In this document: piece by piece, positions 1 to 9,307 of the stretch
Layout: each line of letters opens with the position of its first letter
How positions within the stretch are numbered: the stretch's first letter is position 1
Source: Gemmatimonadales bacterium UBA7835
GTDB taxonomy: Bacteria; Gemmatimonadota; Gemmatimonadetes; Longimicrobiales; Gaopeijiaceae
Length of the DNA stretch: 64,000 nucleotides
Assembly (NCBI GenBank): GCA_002500925.1
Contig: DLTN01000064.1
Coordinates: 15,598-79,597 of the forward strand
Direction of reading: 5' to 3'
Notes under the pieces: generated by a model
Database searches by the model: none
Seen by the model: the letters and a program-made list of their open reading frames with translations, nothing else
What the model was told of the DNA's origin: nothing
Made by a program: the position numbers and the translations under genes

Positions 1-347
1 TATTCGTGCACGACTATCCAAAGGCCGCTAAAGCATTCTATATGAAGGAGAACCCTGAGGATCCTCGTACGGTATTGTGCGATGATCTTCTCGCACCTGA
101 GGGTTATGGAGAAATAATCGGTGGAAGTCAGCGCGAAGATGATCTTGAACTGCTTGAGCGTCGGATCAAGGAAGAGAACTTGCCGGAAGAGGCATACGCT
201 TGGTACCTAGACCTCCGAAGGTATGGAACCTTCCAGCATTCGGGTTTCGGCCTAGGAGTGGAGCGAACGGTAGCCTGGATCACCGGCCGGCATCATATAC
301 GTGAACTGATCCCGTTCCCGCGGCTCATGAATCGCCTTTACCCGTAG
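1..347 (+). CDS. asnS: Asparaginyl-tRNA synthetase, C-terminal part (cut by window edge)
   Basis: Only the last ~115 codons are present; the reading frame is open from base 3 to the window edge, so the gene starts outside. The product charges tRNA-Asn in the cytoplasm. The segment carries the class II motif 3 region ([15 protein letters not shown], with the conserved Gly and Arg) and the typical ending in which IRELIPFPR precedes the stop. The upstream piece [14 protein letters not shown] is typical of the AsnRS catalytic core rather than AspRS. A dehydrogenase gene follows after 7 bases and is probably co-transcribed. Identification is firm; the anticodon-binding half cannot be seen. Confidence 0.93.
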   Translation, partial: FVHDYPKAAKAFYMKENPEDPRTVLCDDLLAPEGYGEIIGGSQREDDLELLERRIKEENLPEEAYAWYLDLRRYGTFQHSGFGLGVERTVAWITGRHHIRELIPFPRLMNRLYP

Positions 348-354
348 GCTCTGA

Positions 355-1431
355 ATGCCCTGTGTCGTCTTAGATATGATGGATCGAAGACCCATCTGGG
401 CTATGCCTGATTGGGTCAGTGAGCATATCAGAGATGCCCTTCCTGCCTCATGGACTCTCGAAGTAGTCGAGGAAGAGACGGACGGATCAGGTGACGGTTC
501 GGCTCGGGTCTCTGAGCACATCCTGGACCTAGTGAAAGAAGCCGAGGTTTACTTCGGTTACGGAGTACCTGCTGAGATTATAGATGTAGGCAGCAGACTC
601 AGGTGGGTCCATTCTGGTGCATCGGGCGTTGGCTCCTCATTGACACCGGCCATGCTGGCGAGCGACGTCATCTTCACGAATTCCGCTGGAGTACATGCGC
701 CTCCAATGGCCGAGACCGTGCTCGCTATGCTTCTGTACTTCACCAGGGGATTGGACCTTGCTGTTGAATCACAGAGGCGTTCTGAATGGTCAACAGAGCG
801 ATTCTATATCGCTGATGCTCCTCTTCTCGAGTTATCCGCCATGACGATTGGGATAGTCGGGTTTGGCGGCGTAGGCCGTGAGGTCGCGAGGAGAGTAGCA
901 TCTTTAGGCGCTAGGGTGATGGCCTTAAAGAGAACGCCAGTTCCAGTCGAAGGAGGCCCTGTCCAGTTGACTGGGGCGGAAGGAACAATGGTTGCCGGTA
1001 TAGAGATGGTTTGGGGTGATTCCGGGCTTGATTCTGTCTACAGGGAGTGTGATGCGATCGTGTTGGCCGCACCAGACACCCCTAAAACAAGAGGTATGAT
1101 CGACGCCGATGCCCTGAACCGTATGAAGTCCGGTGTGATCATCCTTAATGTTGCCCGGGGACGTCTGATAGACGAGAACGCATTGGTCGAGGCGCTAAGC
1201 AGAGGGAGGATTCGTGGAGCTGGTCTCGACGTCTTCACGGAAGAGCCATTGCCCTCGGATAGCCCGCTGTGGGCTCTAAAGAACGCGGTGATCACGCCGC
1301 ACGTGTCTGCGGTCACGAGAAGATTCTGGAAACGTGAGACTGATCTGATTCTTAGGAATCTCTCCCGTTATATGGGTGATAGTCCCTTGGAAGAGTGGGA
1401 GAATGTTGTTAACAAGAAGGAAGGTTATTGA
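355..1431 (+). CDS. D-2-hydroxyacid dehydrogenase, NAD-binding
   Basis: A 358-residue member of the D-isomer-specific 2-hydroxyacid dehydrogenase family, which interconverts 2-oxo acids and D-2-hydroxy acids with NAD(P). The Rossmann motif GFGGVG lies at residues 169-174. The catalytic triad is visible as Arg268 (NVARGR), Glu296/297 (FTEEPL) and His316 (TPHVSA). Length fits single-domain members of the GhrA/phosphoglycerate dehydrogenase-like group; there is no C-terminal ACT domain, so it is not a full-length SerA. The substrate cannot be read from sequence. It starts 7 bases after asnS and overlaps the convergent mazG by 7 bases. Confidence 0.85.
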   Translation: MPCVVLDMMDRRPIWAMPDWVSEHIRDALPASWTLEVVEEETDGSGDGSARVSEHILDLVKEAEVYFGYGVPAEIIDVGSRLRWVHSGASGVGSSLTPAMLASDVIFTNSAGVHAPPMAETVLAMLLYFTRGLDLAVESQRRSEWSTERFYIADAPLLELSAMTIGIVGFGGVGREVARRVASLGARVMALKRTPVPVEGGPVQLTGAEGTMVAGIEMVWGDSGLDSVYRECDAIVLAAPDTPKTRGMIDADALNRMKSGVIILNVARGRLIDENALVEALSRGRIRGAGLDVFTEEPLPSDSPLWALKNAVITPHVSAVTRRFWKRETDLILRNLSRYMGDSPLEEWENVVNKKEGY

Positions 1432-2213
1432 CGCTCCTCCGATTTTACCTCGTCCCACAGCTTATTCAGAGTCGTAAGGCTGGCGGTGGACAGATCGATA
1501 TCTTTTTTGCGAGCGAGACTTTCTAGTTTCTCGAACCGTCCAACGAACTTTGAATTAGCTCGTTCCAGCGCCGTTGTCGGATGTGATCCACCTAGTCTTG
1601 CCAGATTGACGCAGGCGAAAAGAAGATCTCCTACCTCTTCGATAAAGTCTTCAGAGTCGAGCGCATTCCCTGCCTCTTCGAGCTCTTCACTCGCTTTATC
1701 TAGCGCGCCTCGAGCGTCGTCCCAATCAAAACCCACGCTGGCTACTCTTTCTTGTATTCGATATGACCTCGTCAGGGGATCAAGACCCTTGGTTAACCCA
1801 GTAAGGACACCTGTGTCCTTTGCTCTCTCCCGGTTCTTTAATGCTTCCCACTCTTGGTGTTCGCCTGCGCCGAAAACGTCTGGATGTCGAGTAATCATTT
1901 TACTCTCTAGTCGGGCGTAGACCGAGTCTGCGTTGATATCACTGCTCTCTTCAGCGACTACGATCTGGAAAGCCAGATTAAGTAGGAGGTCTCCGAGTTC
2001 ACTTTCCAGTTCTAGGTCATCCCCATTTCGGATGGCATCAACCACCTCGTGCGTTTCTTCTAATAGGTGTGGAATCAGTGATTCGGCGGTCTGCTGTGCG
2101 TCCCACGGACATTCACAGCGAAGGAATCGGACAAGATTCAATGCACGATCTAATGTGCCGGGTCCAGGGAAGTGATGTGCTTGATTAGTGGGGTTCATCG
2201 CGTATCCGTCCAT
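1425..2213 (-). CDS. mazG: Nucleoside triphosphate pyrophosphohydrolase MazG
   Basis: A 262-residue two-domain MazG protein that hydrolyses (d)NTPs to the monophosphate and pyrophosphate and cleans the nucleotide pool. The first MazG domain begins with CPWDAQQT (about residues 35-42) followed by the metal-binding EE..E motif (LEETHEVVDAI) and ELGDLLLNL. A second, more degenerate copy near residues 175-215 has EELEEAG and EEVGDLLFACVNL. Length matches the E. coli type. An ATG 15 bases downstream (2198) is an equally possible start. It is divergent from alr across an 82-base gap that has no obvious regulatory motif. Confidence 0.92.
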   Translation of the reverse strand: MDGYAMNPTNQAHHFPGPGTLDRALNLVRFLRCECPWDAQQTAESLIPHLLEETHEVVDAIRNGDDLELESELGDLLLNLAFQIVVAEESSDINADSVYARLESKMITRHPDVFGAGEHQEWEALKNRERAKDTGVLTGLTKGLDPLTRSYRIQERVASVGFDWDDARGALDKASEELEEAGNALDSEDFIEEVGDLLFACVNLARLGGSHPTTALERANSKFVGRFEKLESLARKKDIDLSTASLTTLNKLWDEVKSEERQ

Positions 2214-2295
2214 TGGGTCTAAAGAACGTCATGTCCCAAGAACCGCTGCCTTAGGGGTCGTCGGACTGCCTTCTTTCTGGCATCTTTGAGGCCTC

Positions 2296-3429
2296 ATGTT
2301 AACGCATCCAAAGGCCCGTGCATGGGTTCAGATAAGAGCCAATGCTCTGCGCGCCAATTTTATGGACGTCCGAGATCAGGTAGGATCTGAAACCGGGATT
2401 CTACCGATGGTCAAGGCAGATGCGTACGGGTTGGGGCTTGAGGCATCAATGCGCACTCTGGAGCCTCTGGATCCGTGGGGTTTTGGTGTCGCAACAGTCT
2501 CAGAGGGGGTCTGCTTGCGTGAACTTGGTTTTGCCGGCCGCATCGTTGTCTGTAGCCCAGCCCCGAGGGAGACGATGGAAGCGGCTGTCCAACATGGGTT
2601 AGAGCTCTCGATCTCAAGTCTCGATGCACTTCAAGCATTAAGTGAAGTAAGCAGCAGGACTGAATCAAAAGCTGACTACCACATCGACGTGGATACAGGA
2701 ATGGGCCGTAGCGGATTTGATTGGGGAGATGCTTCTACTTGGCTGACTGATGCCACTAAAGGAGCGGGCGGTGCTAGCTGCGTCGGTTGCTACACCCATC
2801 TTCACTCAGCCGACGTGAATGATGATACAGTTGAAGAGCAGTGGGCTCGCTTCTCAAGAGTAGCAGAGCGCATAGGTTCCAAAAGGCGGGCTGACGATTC
2901 GGAATTTACATTTCACGTGCTAAACAGTGCGGGTGTTTTCCGTATCCCAGAATTTGCAAGTTCGGTTGTCCGCCCTGGAATCTTCCTCTACGGAGGAGAG
3001 ATTGGGTATGGTCAGCCGCGTCCCCAACCCGTTGTTTCTGTGCATGCGCGTGTGGCACTTGTTCGGTCCGTTGCTCCTGGTACGACGTTAGGATACGGGT
3101 CGACATATGTGTCCACGGGAGAAGAACGGTGGGCCACCCTCTCCATTGGCTACGGCGATGGACTTTCAAGGGTCCTGTCGAACCGAGGTTGTGCGATATT
3201 GAAAGGTGTAAGGGTTCCGATCATTGGGCGGATCTCGATGGACGTGACAGTGGTAGACATCACTGACGTTGAGTCTGCGCGAGAAGGGGATGTCGCAACC
3301 TTGATTGGTTCAGACGGTTCGGTCACGCGAACCTTAGACCAGGTAGCAGCTGAGTCAGGAACGATCAGCTACGAGGTGCTCACGGGACTGACGAGTCGAT
3401 TGCCTAGGGTATGGACGGACGAAAGCTAG
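2296..3429 (+). CDS. alr: Alanine racemase
   Basis: A 377-residue fold-type III PLP enzyme interconverting L- and D-alanine for peptidoglycan. The PLP lysine is Lys40 in MVKADAYGLG. The second catalytic base lies in the LGYGSTY region near residue 268, and GRISMD is the usual C-terminal-domain motif. Family length is normal. The stop codon overlaps the next gene (TAGTG), which suggests translational coupling to an envelope lipoprotein; cell-wall and envelope roles make the grouping sensible. Confidence 0.95.
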   Translation: MLTHPKARAWVQIRANALRANFMDVRDQVGSETGILPMVKADAYGLGLEASMRTLEPLDPWGFGVATVSEGVCLRELGFAGRIVVCSPAPRETMEAAVQHGLELSISSLDALQALSEVSSRTESKADYHIDVDTGMGRSGFDWGDASTWLTDATKGAGGASCVGCYTHLHSADVNDDTVEEQWARFSRVAERIGSKRRADDSEFTFHVLNSAGVFRIPEFASSVVRPGIFLYGGEIGYGQPRPQPVVSVHARVALVRSVAPGTTLGYGSTYVSTGEERWATLSIGYGDGLSRVLSNRGCAILKGVRVPIIGRISMDVTVVDITDVESAREGDVATLIGSDGSVTRTLDQVAAESGTISYEVLTGLTSRLPRVWTDES

Positions 3430-4799
3430 TGAGTACCGTATTATATCAATTGCTAAGGAAGAAAAAGTCTTTGAGAGTTTTTGGTGAACATCGTCGTTTC
3501 GTGGTTCTCACGATGCTGGGCTTGTTGCCTCTGATCACTATTGGTTGTCAGGAGCAGATCCCGGTAGCGCTGGATGATCAGGCTGTTCCGGGCGTACCGG
3601 TGTCGGTGACAGTGGAAATCCCCTGGACCTCTTTCGGTTCCAACGTTGAGGTATTCGGAGGGTATGGGTCTGCTGAGGAGATTGGCTCAGGTGTCCTAGC
3701 TGAAGATTTTGCGGGAACACTTAATGCTAGGACATTGATGCGTATCGGGGCTTATCCGCGGATCGCGACTGTCCGTGACACGACTGGGGCCTCTCGTCCT
3801 GACTCGACGTTGACGATCCTGGGAGGCCGGTTCGTTGCTTTCTTCGATACGATTGCAAGCACCAACACGAATCCAGTGAGGCTCGCTTTGGGGGCCACTA
3901 CGGAAGCTTGGGACATGGCGACCACCTCATGGACTTATGCGGTCGATACCATCAACGATCAGCGCCCATGGACGGAGGCAGGGGGAGGTGTAGTGACGCC
4001 TCTAGGAGAAGCCATCTGGGATCCTTCATTGGGTGACACTGCAGTCTTTGTTCTTGATTCGGTTCAGTTGGCGGAGTGGTCCGACACGACAGACCTTAGC
4101 ATTGGTGCGAGAATAGACATCATTGATCCGGGCCATCGGCTGGCGCTTAATGCGGCTCTGATACGGCTTGATGCGCGACCTAGCAGTAACCCTGATACGA
4201 TTATCGAGCTCACGGCGTTAACAAGCGGGTCAACATTCATATACAGCCCTTTCCCGGAACCGCCGCCAGATGGGGTACGTATTGGGGGGGCTCCTTCATG
4301 GCGGACAATCCTCGATCTTCAAATACCGTCAGTGATTGATGATGTCCCCGAGTTGTGTGCAGTCGTCAGTTGCCCGCACTCACTCTCTCCTGGTGAGATC
4401 TCCTATGCCGCGCTTGTGCTAACCAGTAGAACAACGGAACTAGCCTTCCAACCGACTGATTCGATTCGATTGGATGTCCGGCCCGTGCTAGACCGGGCCG
4501 TGATGCCCAAGTCACCGCTCGGCGTATCCCTAATCGCAAATCCGTTTGGTCGTTCGGTTTCCCCAGAAGCATTTGGTGGTTCATCTGGGTTGGAGATAGA
4601 GATTCCTTTCACGGGATACGCTAGAGATCGACTTCGTGGGAAGGACGCTAGTGGTGATCCGACTCCTGGGACCCTGGCACTTCTTTCGGTGATAGAGCCG
4701 TTCTCGATTACGTTTGCTTCTTTCGAAGGCCCATCTTCTGCAGGTGAGCCGTTTCTCCGGCTCATAGTCACCGTCGGGCCGCCGGTGGAGCTACCATGA
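3429..4799 (+). CDS. Predicted lipoprotein of unknown function
   Basis: A 456-residue protein that I do not recognise. A hydrophobic stretch ending in LITIGC (Cys near residue 41 of this start) reads as a lipobox, so the mature protein is probably anchored to the outer membrane. The rest is beta- and Thr/Ser/Asp-rich with no catalytic motif seen. The GTG start chosen overlaps the alr stop (TAGTG); an in-frame ATG at 3411 lies inside alr. The stop overlaps the start of the next gene (ATGA), which encodes a predicted beta-barrel, so the two are probably made together and may work as a lipoprotein-barrel pair (inference). Confidence 0.7.
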   Translation: MSTVLYQLLRKKKSLRVFGEHRRFVVLTMLGLLPLITIGCQEQIPVALDDQAVPGVPVSVTVEIPWTSFGSNVEVFGGYGSAEEIGSGVLAEDFAGTLNARTLMRIGAYPRIATVRDTTGASRPDSTLTILGGRFVAFFDTIASTNTNPVRLALGATTEAWDMATTSWTYAVDTINDQRPWTEAGGGVVTPLGEAIWDPSLGDTAVFVLDSVQLAEWSDTTDLSIGARIDIIDPGHRLALNAALIRLDARPSSNPDTIIELTALTSGSTFIYSPFPEPPPDGVRIGGAPSWRTILDLQIPSVIDDVPELCAVVSCPHSLSPGEISYAALVLTSRTTELAFQPTDSIRLDVRPVLDRAVMPKSPLGVSLIANPFGRSVSPEAFGGSSGLEIEIPFTGYARDRLRGKDASGDPTPGTLALLSVIEPFSITFASFEGPSSAGEPFLRLIVTVGPPVELP

Positions 4800-5980
4800 C
4801 CCGTCTGTGGATGACCTCGGCACGGGTAGCGGGCTTTCTTTTGTTGGCACTGACGTCAACGGCCACACCAGCGTATACACAGTCACTGTTTAATGCAGCG
4901 GGACTCGGTACTCCTGTTGATGCCCTAGACGGTCGAGCGCGTGCCTTGGGTAGTATAGGGATTGGCCTGACAGGTGGCTCGATGATGCAGACTGATCCGG
5001 GTGGTCTCGCTCGGCTCGAAATCTCGACAGGAATCATGGCTGCTTCACCGAGTTGGATTGACTACTCGGCCTCCAATAGTCGCTCAGGGACTTTTAAGGG
5101 AAACCGGTTTCCTCTTCTCGGTATAGCGTACCCGGTATTGGGTGGGATGGCTGCGATTCAGATTAGTTCTGTCCTTGACCAGACTTATGAAGTGACGAGG
5201 ATCGGTGAGACTGATCTAGGTGATGGTCCTGTCCGGACATCGGATGCGTTTACCCAAGACGGTTCGGTCTCGAACGTGAACCTCGGTTTTTCTAGGGCTC
5301 TTACAGACTGGTTCGCTACGGGCCTGACGGTTGGACGCTTTGCTGGGAACCTAGATCGCACCCTCGTTCGAGCATACGGAGAAGAAGGTGTAGCAGGAAA
5401 CGTCGACACATACGTAGAATCCGGTGTTTGGTCTTGGACTGGTTGGTCCCTCACCGCGGGAGCCTCGGCGGATTTCGAGAGTCTGAGAGTAGCGGCTAGT
5501 GTTCAGGTTCCGTCTGAGCTTTCGGGAACCGCTGCGGCTGACACTCGCGGGTCTGACAGGAGTTTCTCCATACCGGTCCAATATAGAGTGGGCGCAACAG
5601 CGGTACTCGGCCCGAGCATCCAAGTGCACGGGAGTGCCGTATTCGCAGACTGGTCAAAAATGCAGGATGACCTCTCCAGCGGGTATGCAAAGAGTGGAAG
5701 TGGGTATGGAATGGGAATAGAACTTTCTAGGGCTCGTCTGTTGGGAAAGGATGCGCCGTTACGCTTCGGGTTTCGTCAGACTGGACTTCCGTTTGCTTTT
5801 GAGGATGAATCCGTCAAAGAACGCATTTTGTCCGGAGGGTTGGGGCTAGTCCTAAACGAAACGGCTGGGTTCGTCCTGGCCGGTGTAGACCTCGCGATTG
5901 AGCGCGGACGCCGCAGTAGTGCAAATCTGACTGAAAACTTCTGGAGGGCGACACTGTCGCTCCAGACCTCCGGGTTCTGA
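4796..5980 (+). CDS. Predicted outer-membrane beta-barrel protein
   Basis: A 394-residue protein with an N-terminal signal peptide (hydrophobic core VAGFLLLALTST, likely cleavage after ATPAYTQ). The body has alternating polar/hydrophobic strands rich in Gly, Ser and aromatic residues and ends in Phe, the usual C-terminal signature for BAM-inserted barrels. The N-terminal layout (GRARALGSIGIGLTGG.....DPGGLA) resembles PorV/FadL-like barrels in which an early loop sits in the pore; this is a fold-level resemblance only. It is translationally coupled to the upstream lipoprotein (4-base overlap) and lies 12 bases before mtaB. Cargo or partner is unknown. Confidence 0.68.
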   Translation: MTRLWMTSARVAGFLLLALTSTATPAYTQSLFNAAGLGTPVDALDGRARALGSIGIGLTGGSMMQTDPGGLARLEISTGIMAASPSWIDYSASNSRSGTFKGNRFPLLGIAYPVLGGMAAIQISSVLDQTYEVTRIGETDLGDGPVRTSDAFTQDGSVSNVNLGFSRALTDWFATGLTVGRFAGNLDRTLVRAYGEEGVAGNVDTYVESGVWSWTGWSLTAGASADFESLRVAASVQVPSELSGTAAADTRGSDRSFSIPVQYRVGATAVLGPSIQVHGSAVFADWSKMQDDLSSGYAKSGSGYGMGIELSRARLLGKDAPLRFGFRQTGLPFAFEDESVKERILSGGLGLVLNETAGFVLAGVDLAIERGRRSSANLTENFWRATLSLQTSGF

Positions 5981-5992
5981 TCGGAACGAGTC

Positions 5993-7348
5993 GTGCGTGT
6001 TTACTACCACACATTCGGTTGTAAGGCGAATCAGTACGACACGGAAAGGATGCGCCAGGAACTAGAGGCACGTGGTTCCTACAAAACCGAAAACGTATCA
6101 GAAGCCGAGGTCATCGTTGTCAATACATGCACCGTCACGAATCAAGCTGACGCTGAGGCTCGTAGATTCATCCGTCGCATGCACCGTCGACACCCAGATG
6201 CACGGATTGTAGTCGCAGGGTGTTCCGCTGCACTCCGGGGCGAGGATTATACAGCGATGGACGGTGTCGCGGATGTTGTCGAGGGTCATGATGCAGTCCA
6301 TGTGGCAAGGGTAGTAGAACACCGAAATGGCAGTGGGCTCACTCAGATTGAATTGAGGGGGTCGCTCGATAGAACCGATTATGAACCTGTGGGAGGTGAG
6401 CTTCTCCGCGCGCGACTCGGCGCCTCAAGGGGTTGGTTAAAGATCCAGGATGGCTGTGACCGCAAATGTTCTTTCTGCGCGACCCGGCTAGCGCGTGGAG
6501 CATCGAGATCTCGTGCCCTTCATGAAGTCATAGAGGAAGCGAAATTGCTGGGGAAGAGGCACGCAGAGCTTGTTCTCACCGGTATTCATATCGGTCACTA
6601 TGGTATAGACCTCAACCCCCAACTCAGTCTAGGTCAATTGTGTGCGTCTCTGCTTGAGGCTGTGCCTGACGTGCGTTTTCGGGTTGGTAGTATCGAAGCT
6701 ACTGAGGTCGACGCATTGTTGATTGAGTTGATGGAGTCTTCAGGAGGAACCCTCGCTCCACATCTTCACATGCCGCTCCAAAGCGGCGCAGATCCGGTCC
6801 TCCGACTCATGCGTCGCTGGCATACTAGAGAACAGTATAGGGTCCGTGCTCTTGAGATTGCCGAGCGTATCTCTCCCCTCGGACTGGGGGCTGACGTCAT
6901 TACTGGATTCCCAGGTGAGACTGACGATGATCATGCTGTCACGCGGGCTCTTATCGAGGAAATCCCGTTCACCTATTTACATGTCTTTCCGTTCTCGCCG
7001 CGGAAAAATACCGTCGCGGAAACTCTTCCCAGACGGGTGCCCCAGCGTGTCGCAGGCGAGCGAGCAAGGGAGCTTCGCACTTTGGCTCAGGAGCGGGGCA
7101 CGTTATATCGAGGGTCGCGGTCCGGAACTACAGCGACGGTCGTAGTAGAGGGTGGGGGACGGATGGGGATCACTGAGGACTATCTCAGAGTTCGAGTAGA
7201 TGGAGAGCTTCGGGACGCGGATGTTTTTTGTGGGGCAGGGCATACAATGAACGGTTTGAGGCCAGATCTCTTGACCGGAACCCTGCGTGGGGATCCAGAT
7301 GACCTGTATATTGTTCCGCTCGAGAGTCCCTCACTTTCTTATGTATGA
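5993..7348 (+). CDS. mtaB: tRNA (t6A37) methylthiotransferase MtaB
   Basis: A 451-residue radical-SAM methylthiotransferase that converts t6A37 to ms2t6A37 in tRNAs reading ANN codons. N-terminal cluster cysteines are Cys10 (TFGCKANQ), Cys46 (VNTCTVT) and Cys77 (AGCSA). The radical-SAM motif CxxxCxxC is Cys155, Cys159, Cys162 (GCDRKCSFC). TFGCKANQYD is typical of MtaB rather than MiaB. A C-terminal TRAM-like region precedes the stop. The start is GTG. The last codons overlap miaB by 4 bases (ATGA), so both modification enzymes are probably made from one message. Confidence 0.92.
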   Translation: MRVYYHTFGCKANQYDTERMRQELEARGSYKTENVSEAEVIVVNTCTVTNQADAEARRFIRRMHRRHPDARIVVAGCSAALRGEDYTAMDGVADVVEGHDAVHVARVVEHRNGSGLTQIELRGSLDRTDYEPVGGELLRARLGASRGWLKIQDGCDRKCSFCATRLARGASRSRALHEVIEEAKLLGKRHAELVLTGIHIGHYGIDLNPQLSLGQLCASLLEAVPDVRFRVGSIEATEVDALLIELMESSGGTLAPHLHMPLQSGADPVLRLMRRWHTREQYRVRALEIAERISPLGLGADVITGFPGETDDDHAVTRALIEEIPFTYLHVFPFSPRKNTVAETLPRRVPQRVAGERARELRTLAQERGTLYRGSRSGTTATVVVEGGGRMGITEDYLRVRVDGELRDADVFCGAGHTMNGLRPDLLTGTLRGDPDDLYIVPLESPSLSYV

Positions 7349-8784
7349 CTGAAAAGCTTGTGAAACGGGCCTACGTGGAAACGTACGGCTGCCAGATGAA
7401 CATCAGCGACGGTGAGCTGATGGAAGGTATCCTTGAGCACTCTGGATACATCATCGTTGGTAGTCCGGAGGAAGCGGACGTCGTTTTGGTGAACACATGC
7501 GCGATACGCGAGCACGCGGAGAAGCGCGTATTGGGTCGGGTTTCGCAGCTAAATGGCTTGAAGCAAGACAAGCCAGATTTGATCATTGGTGTAACTGGCT
7601 GCATGGCTCAGCGAATAGGGAGTACGCTTCTAGATCAGGCACCGTATGTAGATATCGTAATGGGCCCTGATGGATATCGTGGACTACCCGAAACGCTAAG
7701 ACGGTTAGGAATCGCTTCTGCTGATAAAGATGAAGAGCATGCCGGACCAGTCTCAGCTTCTGCCAGTGCCCCGTCTATTGAGGTAGTGAGTGAGAGTAAA
7801 AAGCGTGGTCCGCAGTTAGCCGTTCTTAAGCTTGATATAGATGAGAATTACCAAGGCTTGGAGCAGCGGCGTCAGGATGGACCGAGCGCGTGGGTGCCTA
7901 TCCAACGGGGGTGCGACCATCGCTGCACTTACTGCATAGTTCCCTACGTTAGAGGGGGTGAGAAGAATCGTCCCTTTGATGAGGTTCTCGCTGAGGTGCG
8001 TCGCTTGGCAGATCGGGGTGTGACAGAGGTCACACTGCTTGGTCAAACGGTGAACTCTTACCAATGGGGAGATCTACTTTTCCCTGGCTTACTTCGCCTA
8101 GTAGCTCAAGTTGATGGTATACGCCGAGTTCGCTTTACGTCCCCCCATCCCCGAGACGTCAATGAGGTACTCGTAGAGGTCATGGCGACCGAAGCAGCGG
8201 TATGCGAGCAACTTCATCTTCCGGCTCAGTCTGGAAACAATCGTACTCTAAAGAGAATGCTCCGACGTTACACCGTGGATATGCTTTTGGAGAAGATTGA
8301 TATGGTGCGGAAATCGATTCCAGATATCGCTCTTTCGACCGACATCATTGTGGCATTCCCTGGAGAGACAGATGCCGAGTTTCGCGACACACTTGACCTC
8401 ATGCGGACTGTCCGTTTCGATGAAGCGTTCACTTACAAGTATTCGTTACGCGATGGCACACCGGCGACCCGTTTTCCTGAGAGGGATTTCATCGCTTCTG
8501 AAGAAGCTCAGACTCGCCTGGCTGAATTAATTGAGTTGTCTCGTCAGATTCAGGGGCAAATAAACTCATCAGAGGTGGGCAGGGTGGAAGAAGTCCTTAT
8601 AGAGCATCAGGGCCGGGATCCAGGCCAGGTTCGAGGTCGGACACGCCGTAACAAGGTCGTCGTATTTGACGGTGATGTAGAACGTGTCGGTGACTATGCA
8701 CACGCACTTCTAGAGCGGACTACGGGTGCCACTTTTTCGGGTTCTGAAGTCGCCTACTCAAAACCAGAGATGGCTTTGGTGTGA
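7345..8784 (+). CDS. miaB: tRNA-2-methylthio-N6-dimethylallyladenosine synthase MiaB
   Basis: A 479-residue radical-SAM enzyme that adds the methylthio group to i6A37 of tRNAs reading UNN codons. N-terminal cysteines appear in TYGCQMN, VNTCAIRE and TGCMAQR; the SAM cluster motif is Cys190, Cys194, Cys197 (GCDHRCTYC). Between the two parts sits a loop of roughly 45 residues (about 128-172), Ser/Ala/Glu-rich, longer than in most MiaB proteins. The C-terminal TRAM domain includes the EVLIEHQG and GRTRRNKVV segments. It overlaps mtaB upstream and lapA-like downstream by 4 bases each. Confidence 0.94.
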   Translation: MTEKLVKRAYVETYGCQMNISDGELMEGILEHSGYIIVGSPEEADVVLVNTCAIREHAEKRVLGRVSQLNGLKQDKPDLIIGVTGCMAQRIGSTLLDQAPYVDIVMGPDGYRGLPETLRRLGIASADKDEEHAGPVSASASAPSIEVVSESKKRGPQLAVLKLDIDENYQGLEQRRQDGPSAWVPIQRGCDHRCTYCIVPYVRGGEKNRPFDEVLAEVRRLADRGVTEVTLLGQTVNSYQWGDLLFPGLLRLVAQVDGIRRVRFTSPHPRDVNEVLVEVMATEAAVCEQLHLPAQSGNNRTLKRMLRRYTVDMLLEKIDMVRKSIPDIALSTDIIVAFPGETDAEFRDTLDLMRTVRFDEAFTYKYSLRDGTPATRFPERDFIASEEAQTRLAELIELSRQIQGQINSSEVGRVEEVLIEHQGRDPGQVRGRTRRNKVVVFDGDVERVGDYAHALLERTTGATFSGSEVAYSKPEMALV

Positions 8785-9113
8785 ACCGTCTCCTGGGATG
8801 GGCGAGTGTCGCGATCCTGATAGGGACATCCGTTATGTTCGCATCTTTGAACTCGAGTCATCGTGTGACACTCCGTTTGGGTTTTGTCACTCTGTTCGGT
8901 GTGCCGTTGACGGTGGTTGTTTTTGGCGCGGTCATACTGGGTATGGTTGTGATGCTGGGCGCTGGAGTGCAGTCCGACCTAAAGGTCAGGCGGATATTGA
9001 GGGCTAGGCTCGTAGAGGAAGATCGCGAGGAGAGAGAGCGCGCTGTCGACCAATCCCAACAGGATCTGTTTCCAGAGTCGGACGCTGCGGTGAGCGATAC
9101 CAGAGCTGATTAG
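8781..9113 (+). CDS. LapA-domain (DUF1049-like) inner-membrane protein
   Basis: A 110-residue protein starting at GTG inside the miaB stop (GTGA). Two transmembrane segments are predicted, about residues 4-22 and 42-64, joined by a short stretch (NSSHRVTLRLGF) of the kind found in lipopolysaccharide assembly protein A and DUF1049 proteins. The C-terminal tail is charged and cytoplasmic (VEEDREERERAVDQ). LapA helps control LPS levels in E. coli; a role in envelope homeostasis is plausible but not shown. It is the last gene of the run beginning with alr. Confidence 0.7.
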   Translation: MNRLLGWASVAILIGTSVMFASLNSSHRVTLRLGFVTLFGVPLTVVVFGAVILGMVVMLGAGVQSDLKVRRILRARLVEEDREERERAVDQSQQDLFPESDAAVSDTRAD

Positions 9114-9132
9114 CAGTATTTGATCAGCTGGT
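9099..9132 (+). terminator. Candidate hairpin at the end of the alr-lapA run
   Basis: AGCTGAT (9104-9110) pairs perfectly with ATCAGCT (9123-9129), and flanking ACC/GGT can extend the stem past a 2-base bulge. The stop codon of the LapA-like gene lies in the loop side of the 5' arm. The T content after the stem is low (GGTTTGG), so rho-independent termination is uncertain. The rest of the gap to 9307 shows nothing convincing. Confidence 0.35.
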
Positions 9133-9307
9133 TTGGCTCAGGTGTACTTCGGTGTGAGCGCCCCGACGTCTTGGCGAGAGTGGCCCCTCATCATTGGGTT
9201 CTACCGCACCTTCCTTAATCCCGCCGACTTCTTACTGACTCAATGGTGGTTGTTCCGCATTGGCATAGTCACCGACCTCGAATTGAGGTTCAGTGACTAC
9301 CCGGAAA

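Noticed and set aside
1486..1920. Plus-strand 144-codon frame opposite mazG
   Set aside because: Ser-rich antisense shadow of a well-supported gene.
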